A stretch of DNA of 7,369 bases from an uncultured Candidatus Melainabacteria bacterium. GTDB lineage: Bacteria; Cyanobacteriota; Vampirovibrionia; Gastranaerophilales; Gastranaerophilaceae. Made by a program: the position numbers and the translations under genes. Shown in pieces: positions 6,197 to 7,369 of the stretch. The DNA lies in contig CAKVMU010000086.1 of the NCBI GenBank assembly GCA_934773085.1, positions 1 through 7,369 of the forward strand, in the 5' to 3' direction. Each line of letters starts with the position of its first letter. Position 1 is the stretch's first letter. The notes below the pieces were generated by a model. That model was not told where the DNA came from and ran no database searches. It worked only from the letters and a program-made list of their open reading frames with translations.

Positions 6197-7369
6197 TTAT
6201 TTTTTCTCTTTTTCTATTTTGTCTATCTGGTCGTATAATTTGCCAATCCACATATCTATTTGCTCGTTGTCATTTGTCCACGTGCCAATAATTCCGCCAA
6301 ATAGCCATGTAGAGCTCCAAAAATCATTTAGTTTGTTAAAATTGTTTCTTCCGCTTTTGTCACCGGTAGCATATTCATCATACAGTTTTTCTAATTCTGT
6401 ATATGTTGTTTTGTTCTCAAGTCCTAATCCTCTTGCTTTGTCAAGTACTGACTTAATTATATTTAATTTCTTTTCCATTGTGACACCATTTCTCACGTAG
6501 GTGTCATCGTCCAATTTTTCAATTAAGCCTTCACAATTGCAAGTTTTACCATTAGTGTAAACTCCTTTTAAGAATGGATATATGTTATCGGAATCAATAT
6601 CAGTTAGTATATCTGCAATCTCCATATCATCGTTCCTAGTCGTCCATTCACCTAAAAGTTGCATAACTCTTTTGCCGTCGTTTTCTGCTTTCTTTGCTTC
6701 TTCCGTTTCGGAATCTGCTCTTGATGCGTCACCCTTGGTTCCGTTGTCATCAACTTTGGTTCCGTTGTCATCACCCTTGGTTCCGTTGTCATCAACTTTG
6801 GTTCCGTTGTCATCAACTTTGGTTCCGTTGTCATCAACTTTGGTTCCGTCAGCAGATTCTTCTTCTGTTTCTACAAGAGCAGCAATTTCTTCAGAAACTT
6901 TGATGTCATCCATAGTATATTTATCCTTGAATCCCTCTGCATCAAGGTCAGCTTTTGTATCATCAATGAATAACTTGTCATTGAATACGCCGGAATCGAT
7001 TGCTCCATATTTTCTGTTTACTTCGTTTTGAAGTACTTTTATCGCAGCAAGTCTTGTAAGAACATACAACTTATCAAAATTTGTTGCTAAATTGTTGATC
7101 TTGCCTGTGTCGCAGTATTTTTCAGTTTCTTTTCTGACTTCTTTGATAGCCTCTTGAAGTTTTGTCTTTGAGGCGTCATCTAATTGTTCCAAATAAATTT
7201 CTGCTTTATCTGCTAAATTATTGGCAATAGGTTTTACAATAGTATTAATAGCTGTTTGTTTATCAGTTTTGTTTTTTATTAAATTTATATTTGCAGAAAT
7301 GAATGTGATAATATTTCTATTATTAGTTCCGGCATTTCTTGTATTCCAACTGCTCAATGTGTCCAAAAT
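6197..7369 (-). CDS. Unrecognised protein with acidic heptapeptide repeats, 5' end outside the window
   Basis: At least 390 codons are present. The frame is open to the window edge (ATT, then TTG at 7366, with no visible ribosome binding site), so the start probably lies beyond. The first part is hydrophilic and probably helical (KTKLQEAIKEVRKETEKYC). An acidic stretch leads to six heptads of NGTK[V/G]DD (6725-6850) and a charged segment, ETEEAKKAENDGKR. The C-terminal part contains a TCNCEG pair of cysteines, a helical region ending LEKLYDEYATG, a Trp-rich patch (FWSSTWLFGGIIGTWTND) and a Lys/Glu-rich end. No known domain or catalytic motif is visible. A signal peptide cannot be judged because the N-terminus is missing. 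It lies 65 bases upstream of the lipoprotein pair on the same strand. The acidic repeat linker hints at a secreted or surface protein, which is speculation. Confidence 0.75.
   Translation of the reverse strand: MLDTLSSWNTRNAGTNNRNIITFISANINLIKNKTDKQTAINTIVKPIANNLADKAEIYLEQLDDASKTKLQEAIKEVRKETEKYCDTGKINNLATNFDKLYVLTRLAAIKVLQNEVNRKYGAIDSGVFNDKLFIDDTKADLDAEGFKDKYTMDDIKVSEEIAALVETEEESADGTKVDDNGTKVDDNGTKVDDNGTKGDDNGTKVDDNGTKGDASRADSETEEAKKAENDGKRVMQLLGEWTTRNDDMEIADILTDIDSDNIYPFLKGVYTNGKTCNCEGLIEKLDDDTYVRNGVTMEKKLNIIKSVLDKARGLGLENKTTYTELEKLYDEYATGDKSGRNNFNKLNDFWSSTWLFGGIIGTWTNDNEQIDMWIGKLYDQIDKIEKEKK
6725..6850 (-). repeat. Six tandem 21-bp units encoding NGTK[V/G]DD
   Basis: Six in-frame units of 21 bp span 126 bases. 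In protein order they read DGTKVDD, NGTKVDD, NGTKVDD, NGTKGDD, NGTKVDD and NGTKGDA. Two variant types differ at two bases (AAA GTT against AAG GGT for Lys-Val and Lys-Gly); the interior units are otherwise identical. Such uniformity points to recent expansion by slippage or unequal recombination. Copy-number changes would keep the reading frame. Confidence 0.93.

Noticed and set aside
6725..6850. Calcium-binding EF-hand or dockerin-type repeats
   Set aside because: The DDNGT motif is superficially similar, but the seven-residue period is too short and the hydrophobic positions of those folds are absent.
6582..7031. A 149-codon + strand frame with Ser/Leu/Pro repeats
   Set aside because: It is the antisense of the heptapeptide repeat and its acidic flanks. 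The low-complexity Ser/Val pattern follows directly from the opposite-strand Asp/Glu/Thr codons.

Overview
This AT-rich window comes from a bacterium with a dense gene layout. Two proteins carry lipobox-type signal peptides. A 2-keto acid decarboxylase sits among housekeeping genes, which suggests a fermentative lifestyle. The overall style (AT-rich, TPR-rich, lipoproteins with Gly-Arg-Ala-type signal peptides) would fit an uncultured gut lineage such as Gastranaerophilales/Melainabacteria. That placement is an impression from general knowledge and not demonstrated by the sequence.

Left part, + strand (1-4304): four tightly packed co-directional genes, probably one transcription unit. They are a TPR-repeat protein whose 5' end lies outside the window, rsmG (16S rRNA G527 methyltransferase, start overlapping the end of the TPR gene), a thiamine-diphosphate 2-keto acid decarboxylase of the pyruvate/indolepyruvate decarboxylase family, and gmk (guanylate kinase, two bases after the decarboxylase, with its ribosome binding site inside the decarboxylase end). 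A strong bidirectional hairpin terminator at 4307-4337 closes this unit.

Right part, - strand (4340-7369): three genes read toward that terminator. Two are paralogous predicted lipoproteins (292 and 262 aa) with the lipobox cysteine at residue 30 in both and four conserved blocks; I do not recognise the family. Upstream in transcription order is a protein that enters from the window edge, is unrecognised, and contains six tandem 7-residue repeats (NGTK[V/G]DD) encoded by a 21-bp minisatellite. The intergenic region upstream of each lipoprotein gene carries the same 19-bp element, AGTATATCAAAAAAGATAT on the + strand, and a shared AAGTTAATA just past the preceding stop codon. The lipoprotein genes and their flanks therefore look like duplicated units.

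The left unit joins translation-related and nucleotide functions to one fermentative enzyme. The right unit looks like an accessory envelope or secreted-protein locus, and it holds the least explained material in the window.
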